Assembly (NCBI RefSeq): GCF_000379525.1
Contig: NZ_KB902362.1
Span: forward strand, 154,846 to 218,845
Source of the DNA: Lamprocystis purpurea DSM 4197
GTDB taxonomy: Bacteria > Pseudomonadota > Gammaproteobacteria > Chromatiales > Chromatiaceae
Direction: 5' to 3'
DNA: 64,000 bases
How positions within the stretch are numbered: the stretch's first letter is position 1; each line of letters begins with the position of its first letter. The position numbers were made by a program, and so were the translations under genes. Positions 52,915-60,935 of this stretch are shown here, piece by piece. The notes below the pieces were generated by a model, which searched no databases, had not been told where the DNA came from, and was given only the letters and a program-made list of their open reading frames with translations.

Positions 52915-53862
52915 TTGTACTTCGGAATCTTCGATTCGATCATCCGGTGTAATCGGGCACTCCCGGAGCTTGCCCAAGCGCCGCCGGACAGTTCACCCAG
53001 CCAGCCGCTGAACATCTGGTTTCGTACCCCCAGATTACTGCCCGCGGCCACTCCCGGCATCAGACTTCAAGCGTGGCTGGATGGCACGGATCGCGTCGCT
53101 CAAGGTCAGCGTGGTGACCTCACCCTGATCCGGGTGCGGGGCTTGGCTGATTTCCTGGTGCGGCCGGCCGCGTGCTCGGTTGAATGTCGGTCGTGCCCGC
53201 AAGCGCCAGCGTCTTCCGTCAGGCACTTTCTCTTGAACCAGGTACTACCGCGCATGATCAGCGTGCGTGATCCGCTGGTCATTCACGCCAGTGCCGTGGC
53301 GACGGATCACGGGGCGCTCGCCCTCATCGGTCCGGCCGGGTGCGGGAAATCCACCCTTGCCGCAAGCTTCGTGCTGAGCGGCGCTGATACACTCATCGCT
53401 GATGACAGCATCCTCGTGCGTCTTGCCGGACCTTCCCCCTGTCTGGTCGGCGCTTACACCCGCTCCCGGCTGCGGCCTGATTCATTCGGCGCCCTGGGGT
53501 TCGATGCACAATCCATTCACGGCGGTATACCTGTCGGGGGAAAGCACGTCCTGGAGTTCGCGCCCGGCCAACGCGTGCCAAGCGCACCGATGGCGATTCG
53601 TGGGCTCTTTCTGCTGCATCAGGCGCCGTCGGACCAGCAGTCCATTGAGGTGTGGCACTTGACGGGGACTGCCGCTGTCATCGCGCTGATTAAGAATAGT
53701 TTCCTCTTAGCGCCCAGCGATCATGACCTACTGCGGCGCCAGTTCGAAGCGGCCACTGCACTGATTCGAACCGGATGCCCCTGCTACGCTTTGACTTATC
53801 CAAAACGTTTTGCTGACCTGCCGCACGTGCGCGATCGAATACTCACCGTACTCGGGCATTAG
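52915..53862 (+). CDS. HprK-related kinase, probable lasso peptide tailoring kinase
   Basis: 315 residues from a TTG at 52915, 20 bases after the precursor stop; no ATG/GTG start keeps the whole N-terminus, so TTG is likely. P-loop HPr-kinase-like core: HASAVATDHGALALIGPAGCGKSTLAAS (Walker A GPAGCGKST) and the DD-containing strand LIADDSILVRL, followed by a GGKHVLEF region. Homologues in paeninodin-type clusters phosphorylate the C-terminal Ser of the precursor. The predicted core here has no Ser, so the target is open: Thr5, Thr15 or a terminal carboxyl. Confidence 0.78.
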   Translation: MYFGIFDSIIRCNRALPELAQAPPDSSPSQPLNIWFRTPRLLPAATPGIRLQAWLDGTDRVAQGQRGDLTLIRVRGLADFLVRPAACSVECRSCPQAPASSVRHFLLNQVLPRMISVRDPLVIHASAVATDHGALALIGPAGCGKSTLAASFVLSGADTLIADDSILVRLAGPSPCLVGAYTRSRLRPDSFGALGFDAQSIHGGIPVGGKHVLEFAPGQRVPSAPMAIRGLFLLHQAPSDQQSIEVWHLTGTAAVIALIKNSFLLAPSDHDLLRRQFEAATALIRTGCPCYALTYPKRFADLPHVRDRILTVLGH

Positions 53863-53897
53863 GCGATTTGCGGAAGAGAACAGCCATCGAGGACTTT

Positions 53898-53919
53898 AGG
53901 CGATTTCCGTCAATCGCCT
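53898..53919. terminator. Possible bidirectional terminator hairpin
   Basis: aggcgatt (53898-53905) and aatcgcct (53912-53919) form an 8-bp stem with a 6-base loop, in the gap between the convergent kinase and B2 genes. Flanked by short T and A runs only, so it is a weak candidate. Confidence 0.35.
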
Positions 53920-53950
53920 TAGGTCCAGCAGGATCTGTGGTCTTGATTCG

Positions 53951-54394
53951 TCAAGGATCCGCACCTGTCGATGGCCCAAGTGGCGGGAATCGGCGCGCGA
54001 TGTCGAGGTCGTCGTTCAGCACTTGGCCGTCATACTCCACCCAGGCGTGGGCCGACAGTCTGGAGCGCACCTGGCGCGCACCCACGCGAACCTGGCTCAC
54101 GATCGCCTCATCGCGTAGCAGGGACCACAGCGTCAGGGAGCGCGTCAGGCAGGCCGGCTTTCGAGGGCTCAAGCGGGAGGCACCTGCTACGGCCCAGACC
54201 CAGTCTGCGACCCGCGCCGTGTCGGCAGCAGAATTGGAATCCGCCGACGCGAGCAGGCTGCGTTCAATGAGCCAGTGCTCCGTGGCGCTGAAGCCGCACC
54301 AGCGCAGACGCAGCCCCACCATAGTCAGCCGCAGCATGGCGCGAGGCAGCATCCAAAGGCGCAGACGCATCGCGTTAATCCGCGTCATCCCCAT
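53951..54394 (-). CDS. Lasso peptide leader peptidase (B2, transglutaminase-like)
   Basis: 147 residues (start at 54394 by the longest frame; ATGs at 54388 and 54370 are alternatives). Matches the McjB C-terminal/B2 family: the catalytic Cys in RKPACLTRSLTLWSLLRDE, His in LSAHAWVEYDGQVLND and the following Asp. It removes the leader after the Thr-x site so that the freed Gly can be cyclised. Overlaps the 3' end of the B1 gene by 20 bases. It is read towards the kinase gene, opposite in direction to the precursor and cyclase. Confidence 0.88.
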   Translation of the reverse strand: MGMTRINAMRLRLWMLPRAMLRLTMVGLRLRWCGFSATEHWLIERSLLASADSNSAADTARVADWVWAVAGASRLSPRKPACLTRSLTLWSLLRDEAIVSQVRVGARQVRSRLSAHAWVEYDGQVLNDDLDIARRFPPLGPSTGADP

Positions 54395-54677
54395 CGGGAG
54401 ACAGCACCTGGATTAGCCCGGAAGAATGCAAGGCATCGACCAGGTTGAGGAGGTCTCGTTCGAGCGGCTCCGGCTCCACGGCGTACTCGCCGAGGATCAA
54501 AGCGTGAATGCCGCGTAGCGTCAGGCCCGCCTGGAGACGCTGCCAGACGAGCGTGCCCAGCGGGTTGAGCCCAAAGTAGGATTCGGTACCAAGATGCAGT
54601 AGAACGCTCTCACCTTGCACCTGTTGGTCGAGGACATCGGGGGCGATACGAATCGGTGAATCCAGCGTCGTCATCAA
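54375..54677 (-). CDS. PqqD-like precursor recognition protein (lasso B1)
   Basis: 100 residues with a GGAG Shine-Dalgarno 8 bases before the ATG at 54677. RRE (PqqD) winged-helix fold: VLDQQVQGESVLLHLGTESYFGLNPLGTLVWQRLQ, then ALILGEYAVEPEPLERDLLNLVDALHSSGLI. In lasso clusters it binds the leader (the YxxPxL region) and presents it to B2. Forms the two-gene minus-strand unit B1-B2, divergent from the nucleotidyltransferase gene by 57 bases. Confidence 0.9.
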   Translation of the reverse strand: MMTTLDSPIRIAPDVLDQQVQGESVLLHLGTESYFGLNPLGTLVWQRLQAGLTLRGIHALILGEYAVEPEPLERDLLNLVDALHSSGLIQVLSPDGDDAD

Positions 54678-54734
54678 CTGACTCCGGAACTGAACATTAG
54701 ACCAAGCGGCAACCTGGCCGCGGATAGATTACGC

Positions 54735-55814
54735 ATGACAGTCAACTCGGTTTCACCTCACCCATCTAGTCAATACCAGAAGTCGTTGCTCGCACCCTGT
54801 CGCGGTGCTGTCGATTTGCCGCAACTCAGGAGCGCGGTGCACGATAACTCGGAACGCTTGCATAAGCAGTTGAGCCTGGATGGGCTTACTCCACTTTGGT
54901 CAGCATGGATCGAGCAAAATGACCTGAGCGGCAGTTTACCCTCGGCATTTCGCTCCCGGCTGAGGCGTGACCGGCAGGATGCCGCAGGACGCTATCTGCT
55001 ACAACGTCAAATGGCGGCTAAAGTCTGCAAGTGTCTCACCGCACACGGTATTCCACACGCAGTCTTCAAGGGGGTGGCGGTGCGCGAACGCCTCTATGCC
55101 GACCCTTGTCTGCGACCAGCCGACGATGTGGATCTGCTGATTCCATCGATATGCCGCGATGCCGCGATCAGCGCCCTGATCGAGGATGGCTTCAGGCTCG
55201 TCAGCGATCGGCGTACCGTCAGTCACCAAGTCAGCCTGAAAAGCGCCCTTGGGGTGGTGGACTTGCATTGGGCCTTATTTCGCCCCGGACGCAGTCGCCT
55301 CGAGCTGGCGCCCTTGTTGCTGCAAACAGCCCATCCACGCGGGATGTTCTCCGTCCTCAGCAGCGATGCCGACCTGTTGGTGATGCTCGTCCATCCCGCC
55401 TTTACCAAGTACGTCAACGGCCGCACATCCAGGTTAATCCGCGTGGTCGATCTTGACCGTACGCTACGCATGACCCGGCCAGATTGGAATTGGATCCTAC
55501 CGCTGATCGGTGCCGCGGGTCTGCGCACCGCTGCCTGGGCGGTGCTCCACTGGCAGCGCTCGTTGATGGACACACCCGTTGATCCGACCGTGCTGCGCTT
55601 CTTGGAGCCGGGCAGGCGTCAGCGCCGCTACCTGGCATCCTGGATCGATCACCGCCTGACCGCCCGGCTCGACATGGTTCCCGGCCTGGTCCAGTGGGCC
55701 TTTACCCTGGCACTGCACGAGCGACCCGCCGATGTACTGCGCGTCGTCATCCAGCTCGGCAAGGCCCGCCTGGAGGCCGGCAGTATTCTGAAACATCTGC
55801 AGCAGATCGCCTAA
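54735..55814 (+). CDS. Nucleotidyltransferase-family protein of the lasso cluster
   Basis: 359 residues, MNT/NTP_transf_5-like. The catalytic region has the DNA-polymerase-beta-type pattern FKGVAVRERLYADPCLRPADDVDLLIP (Gly-x-Ala and the paired Asp in DDVDLL), then ALIEDGFRLVSDRRTVSHQ and VVDLHWALF. Proteins of this type are encoded in lasso clusters next to HprK-like kinases; in pseudomycoidin the homologue decorates the added phosphate with sugar. Here it is convergent with and overlaps (4 bases) the PqiA-like gene. Confidence 0.78.
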   Translation: MTVNSVSPHPSSQYQKSLLAPCRGAVDLPQLRSAVHDNSERLHKQLSLDGLTPLWSAWIEQNDLSGSLPSAFRSRLRRDRQDAAGRYLLQRQMAAKVCKCLTAHGIPHAVFKGVAVRERLYADPCLRPADDVDLLIPSICRDAAISALIEDGFRLVSDRRTVSHQVSLKSALGVVDLHWALFRPGRSRLELAPLLLQTAHPRGMFSVLSSDADLLVMLVHPAFTKYVNGRTSRLIRVVDLDRTLRMTRPDWNWILPLIGAAGLRTAAWAVLHWQRSLMDTPVDPTVLRFLEPGRRQRRYLASWIDHRLTARLDMVPGLVQWAFTLALHERPADVLRVVIQLGKARLEAGSILKHLQQIA

Positions 55815-57160
55815 GTCGAATGCCCTTCGCCGATCCGGTTCTCGATCATGGTCGACAGCAGCAGGCTGGCCAACACGAAGCCCAGAAACAGGAAGAAACC
55901 GGGGGCCAGGGCGGTGCCGTTGGTGGTCAGCACCTCCAGCGCCGCGTTGGCCCGACGCAAACTGCCGAGCTGACTGTCCGCCAGACCATTGAAACCGATA
56001 TAGGCCATGAAAATGGCGATCACCATGACGTCGGCCATCGACCATTTTCCCGACTTGAGCGCAAAAAAGCGCACTGGTCCGGACTGTCGCAGGCCCCGAT
56101 AATCATAATAATACAGGTAGGTCGCGAGCACCTTGAGGGCCGGAAAGATGACGCTGAACGCGACCAGCAGCACCGCCACCAGAATCATGTCCGCGGCCTC
56201 GGTGCGCATCAGGATCGAGACCACATCGAAGACGCTCTTGGTCTGAAAATACAGCACCTGGTTGGTAAAGATCACCGGTTCCCCCAGCACCTGGAGGCTG
56301 AGCTGCGCAATGCGCGCCTCGATCTCGATCATGGGCGTCAGGATGCCCCCGGCGAGCAGGATCAGGGTCGCTCCAGTGAGCAGAAAGAGCCGGAATTGAT
56401 CGAAGCGCGGCGGCGCCGCAACCGCACCGGCCTCGTTCGTCCCTCCCTCCCGATGTCCTCCCGAGCTCAAGCAGACCGCGAACAGCAGGCCAACCAGGGC
56501 GAAGACCCCGAGCAGTTGTTGCAGGACCGGTAGTCGGGCCGACTCGATTCGAGCGCCGAGTTCCCGGTCGCAAGCCGGGACATCCATGCACCCGTGGGCC
56601 GTCAACAGCGCCTGGAGTCGGGACCGGTCGGTCTTGGCGAAGGTGGTATCTGCCGCGTTCTGCAGGAAGGCCACGAGTTGGGCCTTGATCTCCCGTTTTG
56701 CCTCGGGCTTGGAGAGTTCCTCCACCACCAGATCCGCGTACTGCGGCACCTTGCGGCGCAGGTCGTCGAAATCGATCAGCAAGTCCTGCACGCCCTGCTG
56801 CAAGACCCCCTTGAGCTGATCGACCCAGGAGCCGCCGGTCGCCTGGAGATTGCGTCGCCGCAGATAACGTTCCACTTCAACCAGCAAGGTGCTCAGCACC
56901 TGCTCCACTGCCCGCTTGACCTGCGGCCGGTTCTCGTCGGTCAGCTCGAAGGCATTGATCCGGTTTTCCACCACCGTGGACAAGCGGATCACCCATTGAT
57001 CCGCATCCAGCAGACCGTAGCGCACATTGTTGATCTCACCCAGGTCGCTCTTGAGCGCCTTGACCCGGTTCAGATCGGCGATCAGGTGCACCGCAAGCGC
57101 GAGCGCCCCGAAAAACACCAGCAGAGCGAGGGCGCGGCGGACGATGAGGGCAGTGGACAT
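55811..57160 (-). CDS. PqiA-family membrane protein
   Basis: 449 residues from the ATG at 57160; a longer frame adds 41 unrelated residues. An N-terminal membrane helix (about 8-28) is followed by a helical soluble domain (about 30-215). The PqiA-like four-helix domain follows (about 220-449; TPMIEIEARI, VLYFQTKSVFDVVSILM, VFPALKVLATYLYYYD-like segment, MADVMVIAIFMAYIGFNG). Most PqiA proteins have two such domains; here only one is seen, behind a periplasmic domain. PqiABC moves phospholipids between membranes, but pqiB/pqiC are not adjacent. Confidence 0.7.
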   Translation of the reverse strand: MSTALIVRRALALLVFFGALALAVHLIADLNRVKALKSDLGEINNVRYGLLDADQWVIRLSTVVENRINAFELTDENRPQVKRAVEQVLSTLLVEVERYLRRRNLQATGGSWVDQLKGVLQQGVQDLLIDFDDLRRKVPQYADLVVEELSKPEAKREIKAQLVAFLQNAADTTFAKTDRSRLQALLTAHGCMDVPACDRELGARIESARLPVLQQLLGVFALVGLLFAVCLSSGGHREGGTNEAGAVAAPPRFDQFRLFLLTGATLILLAGGILTPMIEIEARIAQLSLQVLGEPVIFTNQVLYFQTKSVFDVVSILMRTEAADMILVAVLLVAFSVIFPALKVLATYLYYYDYRGLRQSGPVRFFALKSGKWSMADVMVIAIFMAYIGFNGLADSQLGSLRRANAALEVLTTNGTALAPGFFLFLGFVLASLLLSTMIENRIGEGHST

Positions 57161-57234
57161 CCTGATGCTCCAACGGGACAAGACAGTGCATTGTAGCCCC
57201 GAAGCGTGTGGGAATTCATAGGCCGCGACGCGTC

Positions 57235-57777
57235 TCAAGCCGTCTGCGGGGGCCGCGGTCCGCTGAAGAGCAGCAGCCCGCAAGCGACCAGCACCAGGCC
57301 GAAACGCACCGTCTCGGCAATGAAATAGGCGCCGTGAACCCGCGCAAAGGTGTCAAGCATCGGCGGCGGCGGGTCGCGGGGGAGAAAGTCCAGTGCACGG
57401 CCGAGGTCGACGACCCGCGGTTCCAAGGCCAGATGAATGATGATCCCCAAGCCCAATCCGAGCGCGAGCAGGGCGAGGGGGAGCCGGCGGGCGCGACCGG
57501 CCAGCGCGAGCGCCAGGGCGATGACGCCGAGGACGATCTGCGTGCGATTCCAGGCGTGAAAAAAGACCCGGTTGAGTTCGGAGGCCTGGACCCACTGCAC
57601 ACTGGCCTTCTTGGCGACCGCATCCCGCGGGTCGAAGCCCGCCGCCTGGGCGAGCTTGGGGTTACGGTCGAACAGGTCCGTCAATCCTGCGAAGTTGTAG
57701 TAAACCACTGCGGTCATGAGCACGGAACCACCGAGCCAGCAGCCGAGGACGAAGGCGAGTAGTGAGTGCAGTTTCAT
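57235..57777 (-). CDS. Four-helix membrane protein, family uncertain
   Basis: 180 residues with about four membrane helices (HSLLAFVLGCWLGGSVLMTAVVYY; TQIVLGVIALALALAG; LPLALLALGLGLGIIIHLAL; AYFIAETVRFGLVLVACGLLLF). The polar loop after helix 1 contains NFAGLTDLFDRNPKLAQAAG, and LDTFARVHGAYF precedes the last helix. It resembles DUF4149-type proteins, but I cannot be sure. Encoded between the PqiA-like gene and pap on the same strand. Confidence 0.65.
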   Translation of the reverse strand: MKLHSLLAFVLGCWLGGSVLMTAVVYYNFAGLTDLFDRNPKLAQAAGFDPRDAVAKKASVQWVQASELNRVFFHAWNRTQIVLGVIALALALAGRARRLPLALLALGLGLGIIIHLALEPRVVDLGRALDFLPRDPPPPMLDTFARVHGAYFIAETVRFGLVLVACGLLLFSGPRPPQTA

Positions 57778-57852
57778 GGGCTTGGGTTTTCGTCATGGGT
57801 CAGCGTTCACTCCGGCATCCGGCCGAGATAACGGCGCAACTTCCGCGAGCAA

Positions 57853-59562
57853 TCAGCCGCTACTTTTCGGCTCTTTCGGCTCCTTCGCCGCTTTCACCGC
57901 CTTGTCCGCCTTCGCGTCCTTATCCGTCTTCGCGTCCTTATCCGTCTTCGCAACCTTATCCGCCTTCGCAGCCTTCTCCCCTCCGTTCGGCTTCGCGGTC
58001 GGCGCCGCACTGTCGATCGGCTCACGCGGTTGCTTGTCGCCGCACGGCACATAGCGGGTGGTCGCGCCGGCTCCGGCGGCGAGCGCCTCCTTCAGGGCCG
58101 CACAGATGGTGCGCATCACCTTGACCCGCGCATAATGTTTGTCGTTCCCCTCGACCAGGGTCCAGTGCGCATGCTCGGTGCTGGTGCGCGCGACCATCTC
58201 GTTGACCGCATCCTTGTAGAGTGGCCATTTTTCCCGGTTGCGCCAGTCCTCGGCCGTAATCTTGTAGCGCTTGTAGGCGACCTGTTCACGGTCCTGGAAG
58301 CGCCGCAGTTGCTCGTCCTGGTCGATGTGCACCCAGAATTTGAGCAGGATGATGCCGCTGCCGACCAGTTGTTCCTCGAACCCGTTGATTTCCGAATAGG
58401 CGCGCCGCCACTCCGCGTCGCTCGCGAAGCCCTCCACCCGCTCTACCAGAACGCGTCCGTACCAGGAACGGTCATAGAGCGTGATATATCCGGCGCGCGG
58501 CACATGACGCCAGAAGCGCCACAGATAGTGGTGCGCCTTTTCCTCATCGGTCGGGGCCGCGACCGGGATGGTCCGGTAGAGCCGGGCGTCGATCGTGCTG
58601 GTGATACGCCGGATGGTCCCGCCCTTGCCGCCTGCGTCGACGCCTTCGAACACCAGCACAGTGGAGCGTTTAGCATTGTAGGCGTGCCAGGCGAGTTCGT
58701 TGATCTCCACCTGGAGATCCTTCATCTGCGCCTTGTACTTCTCATCGGACAGCGACTTGGTGAGATCCAGTTGATCCAGCACGGTGGTGCGGGCGTGCGG
58801 ACCGCTCGGGAGTTCCGGACCGCCCGCGTTGGGGGTCAGATCCTCCGGACCCGGGTCGCTCAGGCGGGTACGGATCGCGTGCAGCAGGGTCTTGCCGACC
58901 GTGAGATCGCGGTAGCGCGGATCCTCGGCCTCCACCAGATACCAGGGCGAGATCCCCCGGTCGGTATGCAGGATGACCCGCTCGGCGACCTGCTCGAAGG
59001 CCTGGTAATGTTCGGAGAACTTCGCCTTTTGAGGCATCATCTTCCAACGGCTGCGATCGTCGCGCGACAGCGCCTGCAGACGCACTTTCTGGTCCTGCTC
59101 GGACATGTGGAACCAGAACTTGACGATCAGCGCCCCGTCCTGGATCAGCATCCGCTCGTAGTCGACGATGCGGTTCAGCTCCGCGTCCAGCTCCGCGTCG
59201 GTGCAGTGCCCCTGGAAGTGATACTCGATGGGGGTCATGTACCAGCCGCCGAACAGGATGGTGATCTCGCCGCGCGGCGGCAGGGTGCGCCAGAAGCGCC
59301 AGTAGCGGGGGCGGGCGCGTTCCTCGTCGGTCTCGTCCCAGAAGGCATGCGTGCGGACGCCGCGGGTGTCCAGCCATTCGTTGAGCCGGTTGACCACCTC
59401 GCCCTTGCCCGCCGCTTCCACGCCGGAGATGAGGATGATCACCGGGATGTCGGTCTGGCGCAGCTCGCGCTGGACCGCCAGCAGTTGGGTGCGCAACGCC
59501 TCCTGCTGCTCCTTGAAGTCGTCTTTGCTGACGGAACGTCCGACCTTGGTGGCTTCGAACAT
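57853..59562 (-). CDS. pap: Polyphosphate:AMP phosphotransferase (two-domain PPK2)
   Basis: Transfers phosphate from polyphosphate to AMP, making ADP. 569 residues with two PPK2 domains. The first (about 1-240) has ILISGVEAAGKGEVVNRLNEWLDTRGV and RPRYWRFWRTLPPRGEITILFGGWY. The second (about 265-510) has VLVFEGVDAGGKGGTIRRITSTIDARLY, HHYLWRFWRHVPRAGYITLYDRSWYGRVLVERVEG. Both have Walker A-like GxxAxGKG. The C-terminal 60 residues are a Lys/Asp/Ala-rich tail of near-repeats (AKTDK, DAKAD, KEPK), written by an 18-base tandem repeat at about 57910-57960. Confidence 0.92.
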   Translation of the reverse strand: MFEATKVGRSVSKDDFKEQQEALRTQLLAVQRELRQTDIPVIILISGVEAAGKGEVVNRLNEWLDTRGVRTHAFWDETDEERARPRYWRFWRTLPPRGEITILFGGWYMTPIEYHFQGHCTDAELDAELNRIVDYERMLIQDGALIVKFWFHMSEQDQKVRLQALSRDDRSRWKMMPQKAKFSEHYQAFEQVAERVILHTDRGISPWYLVEAEDPRYRDLTVGKTLLHAIRTRLSDPGPEDLTPNAGGPELPSGPHARTTVLDQLDLTKSLSDEKYKAQMKDLQVEINELAWHAYNAKRSTVLVFEGVDAGGKGGTIRRITSTIDARLYRTIPVAAPTDEEKAHHYLWRFWRHVPRAGYITLYDRSWYGRVLVERVEGFASDAEWRRAYSEINGFEEQLVGSGIILLKFWVHIDQDEQLRRFQDREQVAYKRYKITAEDWRNREKWPLYKDAVNEMVARTSTEHAHWTLVEGNDKHYARVKVMRTICAALKEALAAGAGATTRYVPCGDKQPREPIDSAAPTAKPNGGEKAAKADKVAKTDKDAKTDKDAKADKAVKAAKEPKEPKSSG

Positions 59563-59740
59563 AGCTTTGCTCTCTTCAGGCTATCGGCAGAGGCCGTGGA
59601 TCAGGGATTGAATCGGCGGCGGCCGGGATGGTTGCGACCGCACCGCGATGATAGCCGGGTACACTACCCTATTGCGTGCCGTTCGTGGTGAACCGCGCGT
59701 CTTTTTCCCGGCCACACCCTGGCAACCCGGAGACCGCCCA

Positions 59741-60133
59741 ATGCCCAGTGCCCCGAGTAAATCCCTGGAGACCTTCGAAAACCCGCAGCCGGAGCGCGAT
59801 TATACAATTCGCATCCGGGTTCCCGAGTTCACCTGCCTTTGCCCCAAGACCGGTCAGCCGGATTTCGCGGAACTCACGCTGGAGTACGTCCCCGATCGGC
59901 TATGCGTGGAACTCAAGGCGCTCAAGCTCTATGTCTGGTCCTACCGCGACGAGGGCGCCTTCCATGAGGCCGTGACCAACCGCATCCTCACCGATCTGGT
60001 CACGGTCACCGCGCCGCGCTTCATGCGGTTGAGTGCGGATTTCAACGTCCGCGGCGGGGTGTACACCACGGTGGTGGCCGAGCACCGCGCCCCCGGTTGG
60101 TCGGCGCCGCCGCCGGTCCAGCTTCCCGGCTGA
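59741..60133 (+). CDS. queF: NADPH-dependent 7-cyano-7-deazaguanine reductase QueF
   Basis: Reduces preQ0 to preQ1 in queuosine tRNA synthesis. 130 residues, the short single-domain type. The ATG at 59741 removes an unrelated upstream stretch. Catalytic Cys in [23 protein letters not shown], and the [27 protein letters not shown] block with [11 protein letters not shown]. No other queuosine gene is adjacent and I see no preQ1 riboswitch upstream. Confidence 0.95.
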   Translation: MPSAPSKSLETFENPQPERDYTIRIRVPEFTCLCPKTGQPDFAELTLEYVPDRLCVELKALKLYVWSYRDEGAFHEAVTNRILTDLVTVTAPRFMRLSADFNVRGGVYTTVVAEHRAPGWSAPPPVQLPG

Positions 60134-60227
60134 ACCCGGCGATTGCGGACCGTGGTATAAAGGCCGCTTGCCGATCGACCCCGCGCGCCTCCCGAGTCTT
60201 ATTTCCGTGCGATCCGTCCCGCCGTTG

Positions 60228-60935
60228 ATGCCATCCGCTGTACCGGACGCTGCCGAGCGGCGCCGTCCGCTGCGCAGTTTCGTCCTGCGTCAGGGTCGGC
60301 TGACCGCTGCCCAGGAACGCGCCTTCGCCCAGCTTTGGCCGCGCTACGGCTTGGCCTGGTCGCCCGGCACCCCGCTGGACCTGTCCGACTGCTTCGACGG
60401 CGACCGGCCCGTGGTCCTGGAGATCGGTTTCGGCAACGGCGAGACCTTGGCGGCCATGGCCGCGGCCGTGCCGGCATGGCACTGGCTGGGGGTGGAGGTC
60501 CACGCGCCTGGGGTCGGGCACCTGCTGCTCGAGTGCGAGCGGCTGGGGCTGACCAACCTGCGGGTGATTCGCCACGATGCGATGGAGTTGCTCGCCCACG
60601 CCATCGCGCCGGGGTCGCTGGCGCGGGTTCAGCTCTTTTTTCCGGACCCCTGGCCCAAGACCCGCCACCATAAACGCCGGATCGTCAACCCCGCCTTTCG
60701 CGACCTGTTGGGTCGGGCACTGCGCTCCGGCGGCGTCTTTCACGCGGCCACCGACTGGGAGCCCTACGCTGTGCAGATGCTTGAAGTGCTGGAGGCGGCG
60801 GGGTCGCCATTGCGCAACACCGCGGGCCCGGGCGGTTTCGCCGACCGCCCGGACACCCGTCCCTTGACCCGTTTCGAACGGCGCGGCGAGCGTCTCGGTC
60901 ATCAGGTCCGCGACCTGGTGTTCGCGCGTCGCTGA
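60228..60935 (+). CDS. trmB: tRNA (guanine-N7-)-methyltransferase TrmB
   Basis: Makes m7G46 in tRNAs. 235 residues from the ATG at 60228; the frame is open further upstream over queF, without homology. Motifs: VLEIGFGNGETLAAMAA (SAM site), GVEVHAPGVGHLLLECERLGLTNLRVIRHDAMEL, the signature FFPDPWPKTRHHKRRIV and HAATDWEPYA. The stop overlaps the ABC ATPase start by one base (TGATG). Confidence 0.95.
   Translation: MPSAVPDAAERRRPLRSFVLRQGRLTAAQERAFAQLWPRYGLAWSPGTPLDLSDCFDGDRPVVLEIGFGNGETLAAMAAAVPAWHWLGVEVHAPGVGHLLLECERLGLTNLRVIRHDAMELLAHAIAPGSLARVQLFFPDPWPKTRHHKRRIVNPAFRDLLGRALRSGGVFHAATDWEPYAVQMLEVLEAAGSPLRNTAGPGGFADRPDTRPLTRFERRGERLGHQVRDLVFARR

Noticed and set aside
58030-59691. 553-codon plus-strand frame opposite pap
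   Set aside because: Antisense to a clear two-domain PPK2 enzyme; His/Leu/Gly-rich with no recognisable motif.
59563-59740. preQ1 riboswitch upstream of queF
   Set aside because: No pseudoknot-forming pattern or conserved A-rich tail was found in the leader; the region mainly holds the pap upstream sequence.
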